A stretch of 64,000 bases of DNA from contig JAQNBH010000010.1 of NCBI GenBank assembly GCA_028752905.1, forward strand, positions 19,464,422 to 19,528,421. Reading direction: 5' to 3'. Below the pieces are notes generated by a model. That model had not been told where the DNA came from and ran no database searches. It was given only the letters and a program-made list of their open reading frames with translations. The first letter of the stretch is position 1. Every line of letters starts with the position of its first letter. This DNA is from Cladorhizidae sp. MBARI D1340-BT2 (lineage: Eukaryota > Porifera > Demospongiae > Poecilosclerida > Cladorhizidae). Positions 46,234 to 57,351 of this stretch are shown here, in pieces. The position numbers were made by a program, and so were the translations under genes.

Positions 46234-46791
46234 AAGTAGAAACCAAAAGATTACATGATCTTCAACTAATATGTGATAAATATCAGAGATATTTCAAGTT
46301 TTACATTAACCACAATTTACCTTCTTTGTATGGCATAAAGAAAAGAGATTAAAAGCTTCATCAATGTTGGAGAATGCAAAATTAAGTCCACAGGAGTAGG
46401 AAACTAAAAGACGATGTTATAACACACATTGCGAGGTTTGTTTTTATTGCTGCTAATACATACAGATGAGCTTATAGCATGATAAAAAGTTCTCTTCACA
46501 TTTCAAACCAGACACACAATCAAATGCAACTAAGTCAACACAAGGTCACCATCAAATATTTATAGAGCAAACCTCTTTGGTGAGAATGCATGGCCTAATA
46601 AGTAATTGAAGTTGATTATTGAGGGGATAATAAAATAGATGTAGCCCTGCATATGAAGAACAACTTGGCAGCTTCACCAAGAAAAAAATAGTAAGAACTT
46701 CACAAGGCATGTTAAGAGTATACTCACAACTTCATTCATATCCTTTCCACTTTTTAGTGTTTCGGTTTTCAATACTACATATATATTTCAA

Positions 46792-47066
46792 ATGCCCAAC
46801 CACTCTACAGGCCTCCATGCCTACAATAATTATTATCAATGCACTATTAATACCACAGGTAGAGGGAATTCCCCACCACTCTACAGGCCTTGTGTGCTCT
46901 GTGCCCCAACAATATCAATACACTGTAGAGGGAATTCCCCACCACTTAACAGGCCAGTTGTGCTCCATACCCCTACAATATATACCAATACACTTTTAAT
47001 AAAACATGAAGAGAGAATGCTCAAACAATCAACAGATCTGGTGTGCTCCATGCCCCTACAATACTT
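46792..47066 (+). repeat. Tandem repeat, roughly 85-bp unit, second array
   Basis: Three to four imperfect copies of a unit with agagggaattccccaccact, acaggcc, gtgtgctcc and cccctacaatat. Confidence 0.75.
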
Positions 47067-47069
47067 TTG

Positions 47070-48229
47070 TGTATATAAAACAAAGGACAGTTATACCCAC
47101 AGGTAATAAAACTCATCATTAATGTCGCTCAGTCATTTGGATATTTTAAAAATTCTTTGCATTTCTCCTCTCTGCCGCCACCATTGTTGTAGAATGCAAG
47201 TCAGTGCAGCTACCCTGACAGTATTGAAAACGTTTAAGAGCTTAACAATATAGTTACAGCATAAAAAATAGCCCGTAGTTATAGTTTGACTGGAATTAGA
47301 TTTAGGTACTCTTAATTAGGCTAGCAGGTGAGAGCTCCAATGATGTCTTTATGAGGAAATAATAATGTTCACACATTGGTTAGTGTTTAATTAAAAGTTT
47401 AATTCATGAGGTACCCTCTTATCGATGTCTGTACATGGTTTATTCATAATAAAGAACGTCTCTATAGATATCAGCCAGCTTTCCAGTCACGTCAACCAGA
47501 TATTTACTTGGTTTTCTAGACGTTGCTTTAATTTTTACAAATACTCTCAATTAACTTTCAGTTGACATAGCAAAATTACAATGACTTTCTCAATAACCTT
47601 ATACCTAATGAAGACTAGAATATCTAGTTGAAATGTCAAGGGAGTGAATTTCAACTTGATTGGTTGAGAATGTCACTCTACTGTACTGCAATGCAAAACT
47701 ATTGATAGGTCTGATCCTACAATCCCTTGAACCATACCATAATAATGCTAACTGATTACCCCTACCCCAACAAGCAGAAAGGCCTCACTACACAAATGCA
47801 AATCTCTGTGAGATATTTAGTTCATTAGCAGAGATGCCTAGCATTTGTGTAGAAAGAATAGAATATCTACCAGGAGAAAACAAAATGAGAATGACGGATG
47901 TGGTCAACACCCAGATGTCCTCTCTCCAATGATCCTAACCCAAACCCTTTTGGGAAACTCAAAAGAAACTATCAAACCAGTTGAACTTGATGATTACTTC
48001 TGTAAATCTTGTCATTTCTGCAACTCTAGTTTGTTTTTAAAAGTGTAAGGCTAGCAGCAACCTCCTGAACAAACTCTTTGCATTATCTGCACTATAATTA
48101 GCCAGAATAGTTTGTTGGATATTTGCCATATTTACCTCTTTGTCTGCTATTATATTGAAATACTGTCATGTCAAATTTCAATCATCAATCACTTCAATAT
48201 GAATGTGTTGATTTTTAATGAACTCTATG
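47070..48229. other. Spacer before the young retrotransposon
   Basis: No gene recognised. A copy of the dispersed short repeat is at 47,545-47,690. Confidence 0.45.
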
Positions 48230-48234
48230 TTGAC

Positions 48235-48549
48235 TGTAACACTGTAGAACTCAGTCGCATATTTTTGGTATAGGTGTTGATAACTGTTGTACCACAATGG
48301 GAACTGCTCACATCTTTTGTTTGTAATTAGGACGCACATATTTCCTTTGGTTACTTATCTACTTTGTAATATCTATGTATAGATTTGTATGTTGTATCCA
48401 GGATGTGTTGTATCCAGGATGCAGGGGCCCTTAAAAAGAGAGAGAGGAGAACCCCAATGTTTTTGGATTGTGTTGTATATTGTATTGAATGAGATCTAAG
48501 AAACTATCCTCAACCCTTGTCAATTGTAACTCATCGGCACGGTATTACA
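48235..48549 (+). repeat. 5' LTR (315 bp)
   Basis: Begins TGTAACACTGTAGAAC and ends CGGCACGGTATTACA. An internal direct repeat of gttgtatccaggatg lies near 48,391-48,421, and cccttaaaaag near 48,430 could serve as a TATA-like element. It promotes transcription of the element. Confidence 0.95.
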
Positions 48550-48550
48550 T

Positions 48551-48569
48551 TGGCGTAGTCGGCAGGATC
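48551..48569 (+). other. Primer-binding site
   Basis: TGGCGTAGTCGGCAGGATC begins one base after the LTR. It starts with TGG, complementary to a tRNA CCA end. The tRNA was not assigned. Confidence 0.75.
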
Positions 48570-48585
48570 AAGATCTGCACAAAGA

Positions 48586-49458
48586 ATGGCTGCTAGACCT
48601 TTAGTCTTGCCTGAACCATACTCTGGCGAAGGAAGCTGGGACCAATGGCAGTACCACTTTCTCAATGTTGCGGCCGTGAACGAGTGGGATGACGAGAACA
48701 AGTTGAAATGGCTCAAAGTGCGGTTGACAGCAAGAGCACAGATTGCGTTCCAACGCCTTCCACCAGCTACCAGGACAAGTTTCGACGAAGCCACCAAAGC
48801 TTTGAGCGAGTGGTTCGAACCCAAAACGAGGAAGACCCGCTACCAGGCCGAGTTACAAACCAGATGCAAGAGTAAGTCTGAAAGCTGGCCGGATCTCGCA
48901 GATGACCTCCGATTGTTACCAGACAAGGCCTACCCCGACTTGGGAGAGAATGCTAAAGAAATACTAGCTCTGAACGCCTACCTCGCACAACTCGACAATA
49001 GCCGAGTCGCATTTGGCATTAAGCAGAAAGCCCCGCAGACGCTGGACGAGGCAGTCGCGGGCACCTTGGAGCTGGAGTCGTATCTCACTCCCAGGACGAT
49101 GGTTGCAAGTGTCGAGAGAAACCCCTCGGAAGTAGGACAAACCATCGGCGGGGTGAGTAGTCAGAGCTCGGTAAGAGATAATCTCGCCACTCTAGTCGAG
49201 AGATTGACTGATAGAATTGAGATGCTAGAGATGAACTATTCTGACTCAGAAGCAAGTAGGCAGAGAGGGGGGATGCCGTGGAAGGGAGCAAACCCTTCCA
49301 TGAGGGTAAATGACCGGGACTGGGGCTCAAGGAGAGGCTCTAGGCAGCGGGCTACTGATGTTACCTGCTGGAAATGTGGTAAGAGCGGGCACATAGCAAG
49401 ATATTGTCGCTCTTCACAACGGGACCAGCCACAGGGAAACGGGAATCCTTCTGCATAA
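48586..49458 (+). CDS. gag: Gag protein of the young retrotransposon, 290 aa
   Basis: The frame opens 36 bases after the LTR and is intact. Residues 1-170 form the capsid-like domain typical of metazoan Ty3/gypsy Gag (LPEPYSGEGSWDQWQYHF, WLKVRLTARAQIAFQRLP, then a conserved EATKALSEWFEP). Residues 175-255 are polar and basic. A CCHC zinc knuckle, CWKCGKSGHIARYC (residues 261-274), would bind the RNA. It assembles the particle in which reverse transcription happens. The stop at 49,456 lies before the pol frame opens (49,485), so gag and pol do not overlap as they would for simple frameshifting. Confidence 0.93.
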   Translation: MAARPLVLPEPYSGEGSWDQWQYHFLNVAAVNEWDDENKLKWLKVRLTARAQIAFQRLPPATRTSFDEATKALSEWFEPKTRKTRYQAELQTRCKSKSESWPDLADDLRLLPDKAYPDLGENAKEILALNAYLAQLDNSRVAFGIKQKAPQTLDEAVAGTLELESYLTPRTMVASVERNPSEVGQTIGGVSSQSSVRDNLATLVERLTDRIEMLEMNYSDSEASRQRGGMPWKGANPSMRVNDRDWGSRRGSRQRATDVTCWKCGKSGHIARYCRSSQRDQPQGNGNPSA

Positions 49459-49544
49459 GGAGCCTACCGCAGAAGGATAATTAGGATGAGGCTCATTTAC
49501 CTAAAGTTATTGTTTCTTTAGTAACCCCTACAGGTGGCTATACC

Positions 49545-52500
49545 GTGAGTGGCAATGTCAATGGGCATGCGACTACCCTGCTAGTGGACACAGGAGCCTC
49601 AGTGTCCCTCATGCGAAAGGATGTGTGGGACAAGGTCAGCCATGGCAGAGGAGTCAAACTCAAACCCTGGACAGAACGGCAACTGGTAAGCGTGGATGGA
49701 TCTCCTCTACAAGTCTATGGGTACTCACCCATGGACCTGTCCCTCCAAGGAATCCTCTATCAGGCTGACATCGTCGTGGTGAGTCCACTTACTACTGAAG
49801 CTATTCTGGGCTTAGATTTTTTGAAAAAGTATAAGGTCACAGTAGATGTGGGAAGATCAGTGATACATCTTGGCAATTCATCTACCATTGAGTTGCATCA
49901 AGACTCCCTATCTTGTGCTGAGAGTGATGTGGTGAATATGGTGTATTTAGCTGAGCCCATTAAGCTCCCCCCATACTCGGAGTGTATTGTCATGGCACAT
50001 TGCAAGGATCCACCCCAAAGGGGGTCCTGTGTGGTGGAGCCAAAAGGCGGGGAACGCTTACCATTTGCTGTTGCCCGAGTATTGGTGGAACCAAAAAATG
50101 GCCAAGTGCCAGTGAGGCTATTAAATCCAAGCCCTGAAATGGTGTCCCTTTCGTCAAAATCTGTGGTGGCTACTTTAGAGTCAGTAGAACCACCATTGGA
50201 AGAGGTGGTGGCAAGTATACCTACACAAATACTGCACGTGAATTCAGACAAAGCTGAATGCTTGTGGGAAATAGTGGAGCGGAGCTGCAGTGAGCTAGGA
50301 CCGGAGGAGAAAGAGCAGTTTTTCGCACTCTTAGAAGAGAATGCTGACCTTTTTGCCACAGCTAAATCAGACCTAGGCCGTACCACCAAGATGAAGCACC
50401 ATATCAACACTGGTACTGCTCCACCAATTAGACAGGCTGTCCGCAGACTCCCTCCACATCGGAGGAAGGAAGTACAGGAGCTGCTAGTTGACATGCATAA
50501 CAGTGATGTAGTTCAGCCATCGAGTAGTCCCTGGGCCTCCCCCATCGTCCTAGTTCGGAAGAAAGACAATAGCTTTAGATTCTGCATAGATTACCGTAAG
50601 CTTAATGAGGTCACCCAAAAGGATGCATATCCTCTCCCTAGGATTGATGATACCCTTCACACCCTTGCTGGCTCAAAGTGGTTTTCCACTGTAGACCTTC
50701 TCAGTGGGTACTGGCAGGTGGAGGTAGCAGAGGAGGACCGCCCCAAAACAGCTTTCTGTACCACCGAGGACTTGTTTGAGTTCAAAGTTATGCCATTTGG
50801 CCTATGCAATGCTCCAGTAACCTTCCAGCGTTTGATGGATCTAGTACTGGCTGGCTTACAGTGGTCGCAATGCTTAGTCTATCTAGATGATGTAATCATC
50901 CCAGGGAAGACATTCTCGGAGCACTTAGAAAATCTGAGCATGGTCTTTGAGCGTCTGTCTAGAGCTGGCTTAAGGTTGCAGCCCAAGAAGTGCAATTTCT
51001 TCCAGCACGAGGTTACTTATCTCGGGTATATTGTGTCAGACGAAGGAGTAGCCACCGACCCCTCTAAGATTGAGAAAGTGGCATCGTGGCCAACCCCCAC
51101 GACAACCAAGGAAGTCCAGCAATTTCTTGGTCTGGCGGGATATTATCGACGGTTCATCCGTGATTTTGCTGAGATCGCCCGTCTCCTCCATCGTCTCACT
51201 GAGCGTAATGCTCATTTTAAGTGGTCAGAAGAAACTCAGAAGGCCTTCGAGAAGCTCAAAACGTATCTAATCTCGGCCCCAGTGTTGGCTTACCCCGACT
51301 TCCACAAACCATTCCTGTTAGACACTGACGCAAGTGATACTGGAATAGGTGCTGTCTTGTCACAACTTGATGAGAGTGGTAGGGAATGTGTGATTGCCTA
51401 TGCTAGTAGATTTCTCAGCAAACCAGAGCGTAGGTATTGCGTGACCAGGAGAGAACTACTCGCAGTGGTAGTCTTCACCAGACATTTTCGACATTTCCTG
51501 ATTGGGGAACAATTTACTCTCCGTACCGACCACGGCTCTCTCACTTGGCTAAGGAATTTCCGGGAACCTGAAGGTCAGATGGCGCGGTGGCTGGAACGTT
51601 TGCAAGAATTTAACTTTGTCATTCTCCACCGGCCAGGGAAGAAACATACTAATGCAGATGCCTTATCTCGGTTACCTTGCCAGCAGTGTAGTCGAGACAG
51701 CCATAATGAGGTGAAGATTGCTGTCACCTCTCTGGTTGGTGGAGAAGATATCGGAAGGTTACAGGAAGGGGATCATATTCTTGGACCTGTCATCAAGGCA
51801 AAGTTAAGTGGACATCCACCAACTGCGGCTCAGACAAAAGAATTGAGCAAAAATACTCGACGCCTTCTCCAAATCTGGGACCAGCTCTTAATCCGTGAGG
51901 GTATTCTCTACCATCAGTATGAGAAACCTGACACCTCGACATCTGTGTTGCAACAGCTTGTGCCTGAAGTAAAGAAGGAAGAAGTACTAAAAGAGATGCA
52001 TGAAGGCATACTGGGTGGACATCTTGGAGAGGATAAAACCCTCGCTCGTGTCAAGGAACGTTATTACTGGCCAGGTTACCATGCTGACATAACCCAGTGG
52101 TGCAAAACCTGTTCATCCTGTGCTAGGAGGAAAACTCCCACTCCCAAGAACAGGGCACCATTACAGAGCATAAAAGTAGGTAGTCCCCTTCAGCTGGTCG
52201 CTGTTGATATAGTTGGCCCTCTGCCAGAATCGGAGAATGGAAATGCGTATATCCTTGTAGTGGGCGATTACTTTACAAGGTGGATGGAGGCATATCCGAT
52301 TCCAAACCAGGAAGCAACTACAATTGCTCGAGTGATAACGAATGAGTTTTTCTTTCGGTTCTCACCACCAGAGCAGCTGCACTCAGACCAGGGCAGGAAA
52401 TTTGAGTCTCAACTAATCTCTGAGATCTGTAAACTGCTAGGCATTAGCAAGACTCGGACCACCCCTTACCATCCTCAGTCGGATGGGATGGTTGAAAGGT

Positions 52501-53012
52501 TCAACCGCACACTTATCAGCATGTTAGCCACCAGCGCGACTGAACATCCCTTCGAGTGGGAGAAGCAGCTACGACCTCTCTGTCTAGCCTATAATACCAG
52601 CATTCATGCGACCACAGGCTATTCCCCATTTTTTCTCATGTATGGACGCAAAGTACAAATGCCCCTTGAGCTCATGTATGGTACAGCCCCGTCAGAGCCA
52701 AACCACATCTCTACAACTGCATATGTAGATCACCTTAAGTCGACCCTACAAGAAGCTTATCAACGAGTGCGAGAAAGGACTGGGCATAAGCTGGAGAGAC
52801 AAAAGGAAATCTATAACGAAAAAGCTCATGGAAAACCATTGGATCGGGGAAATTTGGTGTGGCTACATACCACTGTCAGACGAAAGGGAGTAGCAAGGAA
52901 ATTTCATCAACCATGGGCAGGCCCATTCCGTGTTGTAAAACGCTTGTCAGAATCGGTGTATCGACTACAAAACATTCGAAACCGTACCCAATCGACCAGT
53001 GGTACACTTTGA
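49545..53012 (+). CDS. pol: Pol polyprotein: protease, RT, RNase H, integrase
   Basis: The frame is open from 49,485 and runs 1,155 codons from the GTG at 49,545; the true translation start is not known. Domains in order are: aspartic protease (LLVDTGASVSLM, residue about 12), reverse transcriptase (FRFCIDYRKLN about 342; YLDD about 445), RNase H (DTDASDTGIGAVL about 594), integrase zinc finger (HEGILGGHLGEDK with CKTCSSC, about 818-860), catalytic core (D of AVDIVGP about 887, D of HSDQG about 945, E of DGMVERFN about 983) and a GPY/F-type end (WAGPFRVV about 1,123). All catalytic residues are present. A frame break near 52,985 ends the frame early; the natural C-terminus continues in another frame to 53,223. 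No chromodomain was seen. Confidence 0.95.
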   Translation: MSGNVNGHATTLLVDTGASVSLMRKDVWDKVSHGRGVKLKPWTERQLVSVDGSPLQVYGYSPMDLSLQGILYQADIVVVSPLTTEAILGLDFLKKYKVTVDVGRSVIHLGNSSTIELHQDSLSCAESDVVNMVYLAEPIKLPPYSECIVMAHCKDPPQRGSCVVEPKGGERLPFAVARVLVEPKNGQVPVRLLNPSPEMVSLSSKSVVATLESVEPPLEEVVASIPTQILHVNSDKAECLWEIVERSCSELGPEEKEQFFALLEENADLFATAKSDLGRTTKMKHHINTGTAPPIRQAVRRLPPHRRKEVQELLVDMHNSDVVQPSSSPWASPIVLVRKKDNSFRFCIDYRKLNEVTQKDAYPLPRIDDTLHTLAGSKWFSTVDLLSGYWQVEVAEEDRPKTAFCTTEDLFEFKVMPFGLCNAPVTFQRLMDLVLAGLQWSQCLVYLDDVIIPGKTFSEHLENLSMVFERLSRAGLRLQPKKCNFFQHEVTYLGYIVSDEGVATDPSKIEKVASWPTPTTTKEVQQFLGLAGYYRRFIRDFAEIARLLHRLTERNAHFKWSEETQKAFEKLKTYLISAPVLAYPDFHKPFLLDTDASDTGIGAVLSQLDESGRECVIAYASRFLSKPERRYCVTRRELLAVVVFTRHFRHFLIGEQFTLRTDHGSLTWLRNFREPEGQMARWLERLQEFNFVILHRPGKKHTNADALSRLPCQQCSRDSHNEVKIAVTSLVGGEDIGRLQEGDHILGPVIKAKLSGHPPTAAQTKELSKNTRRLLQIWDQLLIREGILYHQYEKPDTSTSVLQQLVPEVKKEEVLKEMHEGILGGHLGEDKTLARVKERYYWPGYHADITQWCKTCSSCARRKTPTPKNRAPLQSIKVGSPLQLVAVDIVGPLPESENGNAYILVVGDYFTRWMEAYPIPNQEATTIARVITNEFFFRFSPPEQLHSDQGRKFESQLISEICKLLGISKTRTTPYHPQSDGMVERFNRTLISMLATSATEHPFEWEKQLRPLCLAYNTSIHATTGYSPFFLMYGRKVQMPLELMYGTAPSEPNHISTTAYVDHLKSTLQEAYQRVRERTGHKLERQKEIYNEKAHGKPLDRGNLVWLHTTVRRKGVARKFHQPWAGPFRVVKRLSESVYRLQNIRNRTQSTSGTL

Positions 53013-53223
53013 TCGGCTCAAATTATGTCCAGACGATATTCGTTTACCTCCTCGACAGAAACCTACATGCAAAAACTCCCTCCCACCTAAAATTGTTCCT
53101 CCAATTGGCACTAATCTCACACCAGTGATAGAGGAACTGCCTTTACCCACGATAACTCCTCCTCGATACCCCCAACGAATTCGTCATCCTCCAGATCGAC
53201 TATTGCCAGTGGTCACACATTGA
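52999..53223 (+). CDS. Out-of-frame C-terminal tail of integrase
   Basis: This frame begins with VHFDRLKLCPDDIRLPP, which is the usual continuation of the integrase GPY/F module, then a Pro-rich tail ending YPQRIRHPPDRLLPVVTH at a stop. It overlaps the end of the pol frame by a few codons in a different frame. A one-base change near 52,985 or programmed frameshifting would explain the split. Probably not translated alone. Confidence 0.6.
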   Translation: MVHFDRLKLCPDDIRLPPRQKPTCKNSLPPKIVPPIGTNLTPVIEELPLPTITPPRYPQRIRHPPDRLLPVVTH

Positions 53224-53248
53224 TCACTAAATCCGGGGCGGATTTCTA

Positions 53249-53261
53249 TTTGGAGGGGAGC
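53249..53261 (+). other. Polypurine tract
   Basis: ttggaggggagc immediately precedes the 3' LTR, the position where plus-strand DNA synthesis is primed. Confidence 0.75.
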
Positions 53262-53263
53262 TG

Positions 53264-53580
53264 TGTAACACTGTAGAACTCAGTCGCATATTTTTGGTAT
53301 AGGTGTTGATAACTGTTGTACCACAATGGGAACTGCTCACATCTTTTGTTTGTAATTAGGACGCACATATTTCCTTTGGTTACTTATCTACTTTGTAATA
53401 TCTATGTATAGATTTGTATGTTGTATCCAGGATGTGTTGTATCCAGGATGCAGGGGCCCTTAAAAAGAGAGAGAGGAGAACCCCAATGTTTTTGGATTGT
53501 GTTGTATATTGTATTGAATGAGATCTAAGAAACTATCCTCAACCCTTGTCAATTGTAACTCATCTCGGCACGGTATTACA
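53264..53580 (+). repeat. 3' LTR (317 bp)
   Basis: By eye identical to the 5' LTR except for a TC insertion near the end (catctcggcac against catcggcac). Confidence 0.95.
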
Positions 53581-53593
53581 TTGACAAAGAACT

Positions 53594-53756
53594 ACAATGA
53601 CATTCTCAATAATCAACTTGAAATTTATTGTATCAATGCTTCAGCTAGATGGCTATTCTCACCTTGGTTATTCCTGATGAAAGATAGAACATCTATAATT
53701 ATAGCCAAAATGTTGAGAGTGTAAATTTCAAGTTGATTATTAACGAAGTCATTGTG
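53594..53756. mobile_element. 163-bp MITE with about 33-bp inverted ends
   Basis: The left end acaatgacattctcaataat continues into caacttgaaattta; the right end is its inverse with three differences. Related sequences near 17.5, 25.2 and 47.6 kb make it the clearest member of a dispersed family. The young retrotransposon inserted a few bases from its left edge. Confidence 0.75.
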
Positions 53757-55345
53757 ATATGTTCATTACTGCACTTAATCAGTGAACTCATGACAAGATA
53801 TTTCCACACTGAATTTTTTTAGTTGCTGTTTTGGACAAGCTGTGCATTCCTGGGTATCTAAATACTGATCAAGTTTTTGAAGTATTTGCTGGATATGAAA
53901 TATTGTGCTAAAAATATTCTACACCCACATACAGATCATAATGAAAGGTTTACTTAGAGATATCTTTATCAGAATGCATATCACGGCTTCAAGGATTTTC
54001 AGTTATTGTCAGAGTATTAGTGCTATAATATTTTGCAGCTTAGATGTGCAGGGTATTGTAAATATACCATAATACATGACAGGCTTATAGAGCAGTAAAT
54101 ATATATGTGAATAAATAAAGAGCAACGTGGAGTCATGAATGTAGTGCGATATAAACAATATCACAACTAATAATTGTTATAGTAACACAAACACTCGTGA
54201 ATGATTATAGCTTTAAGTAACATGCATCATAAATTAGATAACCAAAGGGAAAAGTAATCGAGTTCAGATAGGATATTGTCAGCTGATTCAGGATGGCCAC
54301 TTCAATTGTAACATTTTCTTCTCATCTCCTATAATAATAATAAGCATTACTTCAGCATAGTAACATCCTCCATTCTCTGTTCTGGCTACTTATCAACACC
54401 ATACGCTTAACCAACAAAAAATACATACTCTCCTATAAAGACTTGGCCCAGTCTAATAGTTTCTGTAAGCTTGTTGTTTGACTGCATCAACCTTCTAATA
54501 CCCAAGGTTACATTATTCATATTGGAGTTTGGTTAGAAGAGTGTCCTTGATTTCTGCTTTTAATGTTCAACTAAATAGCTGTGTCCAGCAGAACTTAAAG
54601 CCTCTCAAATGGTGACACATTGTCAGTGTACTGTGCTTCATGTGTATATGCTTGGATATATATATACATGTATATGTGTGTGTGTTTGTGTGAGTGTTTG
54701 TGTATGTATGTATTTCTACCCTGTGTTGCTTGCTATGCCACCAGAATAGCAGGAAGAAATAATAAGACTAGCATAATAGCTATGGTTTAATACTAGTAGT
54801 TGTTTGAAACTCCTGCTAGCATTAACTTTATTTAACAACATTGTTTCTGGAATAATCTTTATACAAACTCTCAGTTGACAGAGTAGATACAAACTTTTCT
54901 CAGTAATCAATTTAAAAAGAGTGCTGAAGAGTAATTTGCAATTGTTGAAAAAGAATGGACTTCCTATTTTTCTAAATACATTAAATTCCTGTTAGTCACA
55001 AGTAACTTACACCACAAGATGTATTGCACAGATACCGTATCTAATTTGGTCAGTATCTTGAGCCAAGTTAGACCGTGCTTTGTGATGAGAGGGAAAGGTA
55101 TTAAATAATCCATGCATCTTGGGGCTTCACACAAGGACATAATAACAGTATCAGAGTGTTTGGTTGATCAATCTCTGTTATGGTGGGACATGGTTGGTCT
55201 AGGTTTGGATATTTTATTTGTGTCCTCCTTAATGTTGCTATTGGTAGAGATTTTGAGTAGAAAGTAACTTATTCTCTCAGTAATTTAATTGTTGGGATGA
55301 TCACATATGTGATATGACATGGAATCTAACAGCTGCCTCTCTTTA

Positions 55346-55662
55346 ACGAAGGGAAGCTTCTTTATGCATAATTACCACAGCAGATCCTCGGGTTGGCTTC
55401 TTTACTCATAACTGCTGCAGCCGGGTTGGCTTCTTTAATTATCACTCCACTACTGTGGCAGATCTCCAGGTGGGCATCTTTACTCATGACTACTGCAGCA
55501 GATCCCCAGGTTGGCTTCTTTACTTATGACAATTGCTGCAGATCCTCAGTTGGACATTTTTATTTATGCCTACTACAGCAGATCCTCAGGTTTCTTTACT
55601 TATGACTACTGCAGTAGATCCTCAGATTTCTTTACTTATGACTACTGCAGCAGATCCTCAGG
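55346..55662 (+). repeat. Short tandem array, 35-42 bp unit, block B copy
   Basis: About eight copies of the cttctttact-catgactact-gcagcagatcctcagg unit, more than in block A. In one frame it spells repeated SLLMTTAADPQ, probably by chance. Confidence 0.8.
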
Positions 55663-57351
55663 TTGTACGACTTGCTAACCCTGAAAATATTTCTGTGTGT
55701 AGGTTTAAATTAGATTTTAAACCATAACTATATCAGTGAAGGGATAGTAGTTTAGATCTCTGGTGGCAGCGGAGAGAGATTAAGTAGAACCTCAGGAAAG
55801 ATTCGAGACAGAACCTAAGTACAAGTTCTGGGTTTTCTGAAGGATCATTCTTGCATGAGTTTATCATTGCTCTATTGTTTGACTGATCAAGTGAAACACA
55901 ATGCATTAGATTCTATGGGGTTCAGGTATGTTTCTAGAGCAGATTGCTTTACTTAAAAGTGGTTTCTTAGAAGTTGGAGCTAATGAGAATACCCATGGTA
56001 CATACACCATAATTATATTGCAGAGAAAAAACACACATCAAGAGTGTTATTTGAGTGTTGCGATCAAAACCAAAATGAATAGAATACACCATTTCTTTTT
56101 ATTGTGTCAAGGTTTGTTCAGCATTCCATTGCTGCTGTCTGTACATCTCTGATAGTGTAATTGTATATGTGTCTGAAAAATAGACTGAAATATGGCAATG
56201 TAATGCTAATTAAGACTTTAACATTAACATTCTATGCTCTATTTTAAGGTTCAGTTCAAAAAGTAAGTGACTCTTATGATAATTTCCTTTGTACATGTGA
56301 ATAATTAAGTGAGAGGAGTTCATATCAGTAGCACAAGTAGACCAATGGTATTTGATGTGCATTGGTTTGATAGCTTTTCTCGTGTGCAATTAACTCATGT
56401 ATTTGTGAGATTAAACTATATTCATTCCTTAATGTTTCATTTGGGTATACTGGACATATCATGCTAATATATTATCAGGTTGGGCTGGAAGTTTAGGCAG
56501 TTTGCACATTCCCACCTCATCTGGTGTCATACAATAATATTTTATTCACTGTGAAATGCTATCCGGCATTGCTCTCTCCCATTCAGTCCACAATAATATT
56601 AAGCATTTTGACCATCAAACATGCACACATCATGACATTCTAGATGAATGGCATGAGCACTATTTCTGGTCAGAATTACTACATTCAATAATAAATACAA
56701 ACTTCAACCATGTATTTTTTAGATATCGACTTATGAATTTAACTTGTTAAGACTTACTGAGATCTTTGTCCTTTCACCTTACGTTCGGAAGCTGCAAGTA
56801 TTAAAATAACTGTATGACAAGTCTACCACTAGAACATCACAGCACCAACATAAGACCCAACCATCATATCCAGAACTACTGTCTCCTCAACACTTGTTAA
56901 TTATACTAATATTTAAAAAGCAAACTTGAATTGAGACATATTTTTCTGCAACAATAGCTTGAATGCCCACCTTTATTCTGCTCAGTGAGACAATTGATTT
57001 ATCAGAGTAAGCAAACGAGAGTTGAAAACTAAATTCATGCGCATAAAATATGTGCACACTTATGCCAATATTTATTCACACTAATTGGCTGAGCTGGAAC
57101 GGCACAGCTTTGTTTTTCCCAGAACATAACAGCCAATCTGCTGAAAAGTATTTAGAAGCTATTGAAAAGGCAACCCAGATTAGTGAGGAGAGAAAAATCA
57201 GAGGAATGACAACTAGTGATGGAAAAGATTAGAAAACATGCAAACATTAACAGCAAGATGAAGGTGATTAAATATACCTATAAAATTATGTGGCGATAAA
57301 CATACAAGGAAAGAGAATGATATTCCTGAGCAATATCGAGAACATTGTGAC

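Larger units (their letters stand above)
48235..53580 (+). mobile_element. Complete, young Ty3/gypsy LTR retrotransposon (5,346 bp)
   Basis: Two LTRs that differ only by a 2-base indel enclose a primer-binding site, gag, pol and a polypurine tract. TTGAC flanks the element on both sides (48,230-48,234 and 53,581-53,585) as a 5-bp target duplication. The pol order (protease, RT, RNase H, integrase) is canonical. Near-identity of the LTRs means insertion was very recent. It lies inside the 7.8-kb insertion that interrupts block B. Confidence 0.97.

Noticed and set aside
49898..50494. 198-codon minus-strand frame
   Set aside because: It lies opposite the intact pol frame and shows no domain.
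55393..55727. Plus-strand frames with repeated SLLMTTAADPQ
   Set aside because: They follow the tandem repeat period and have no support outside the array.
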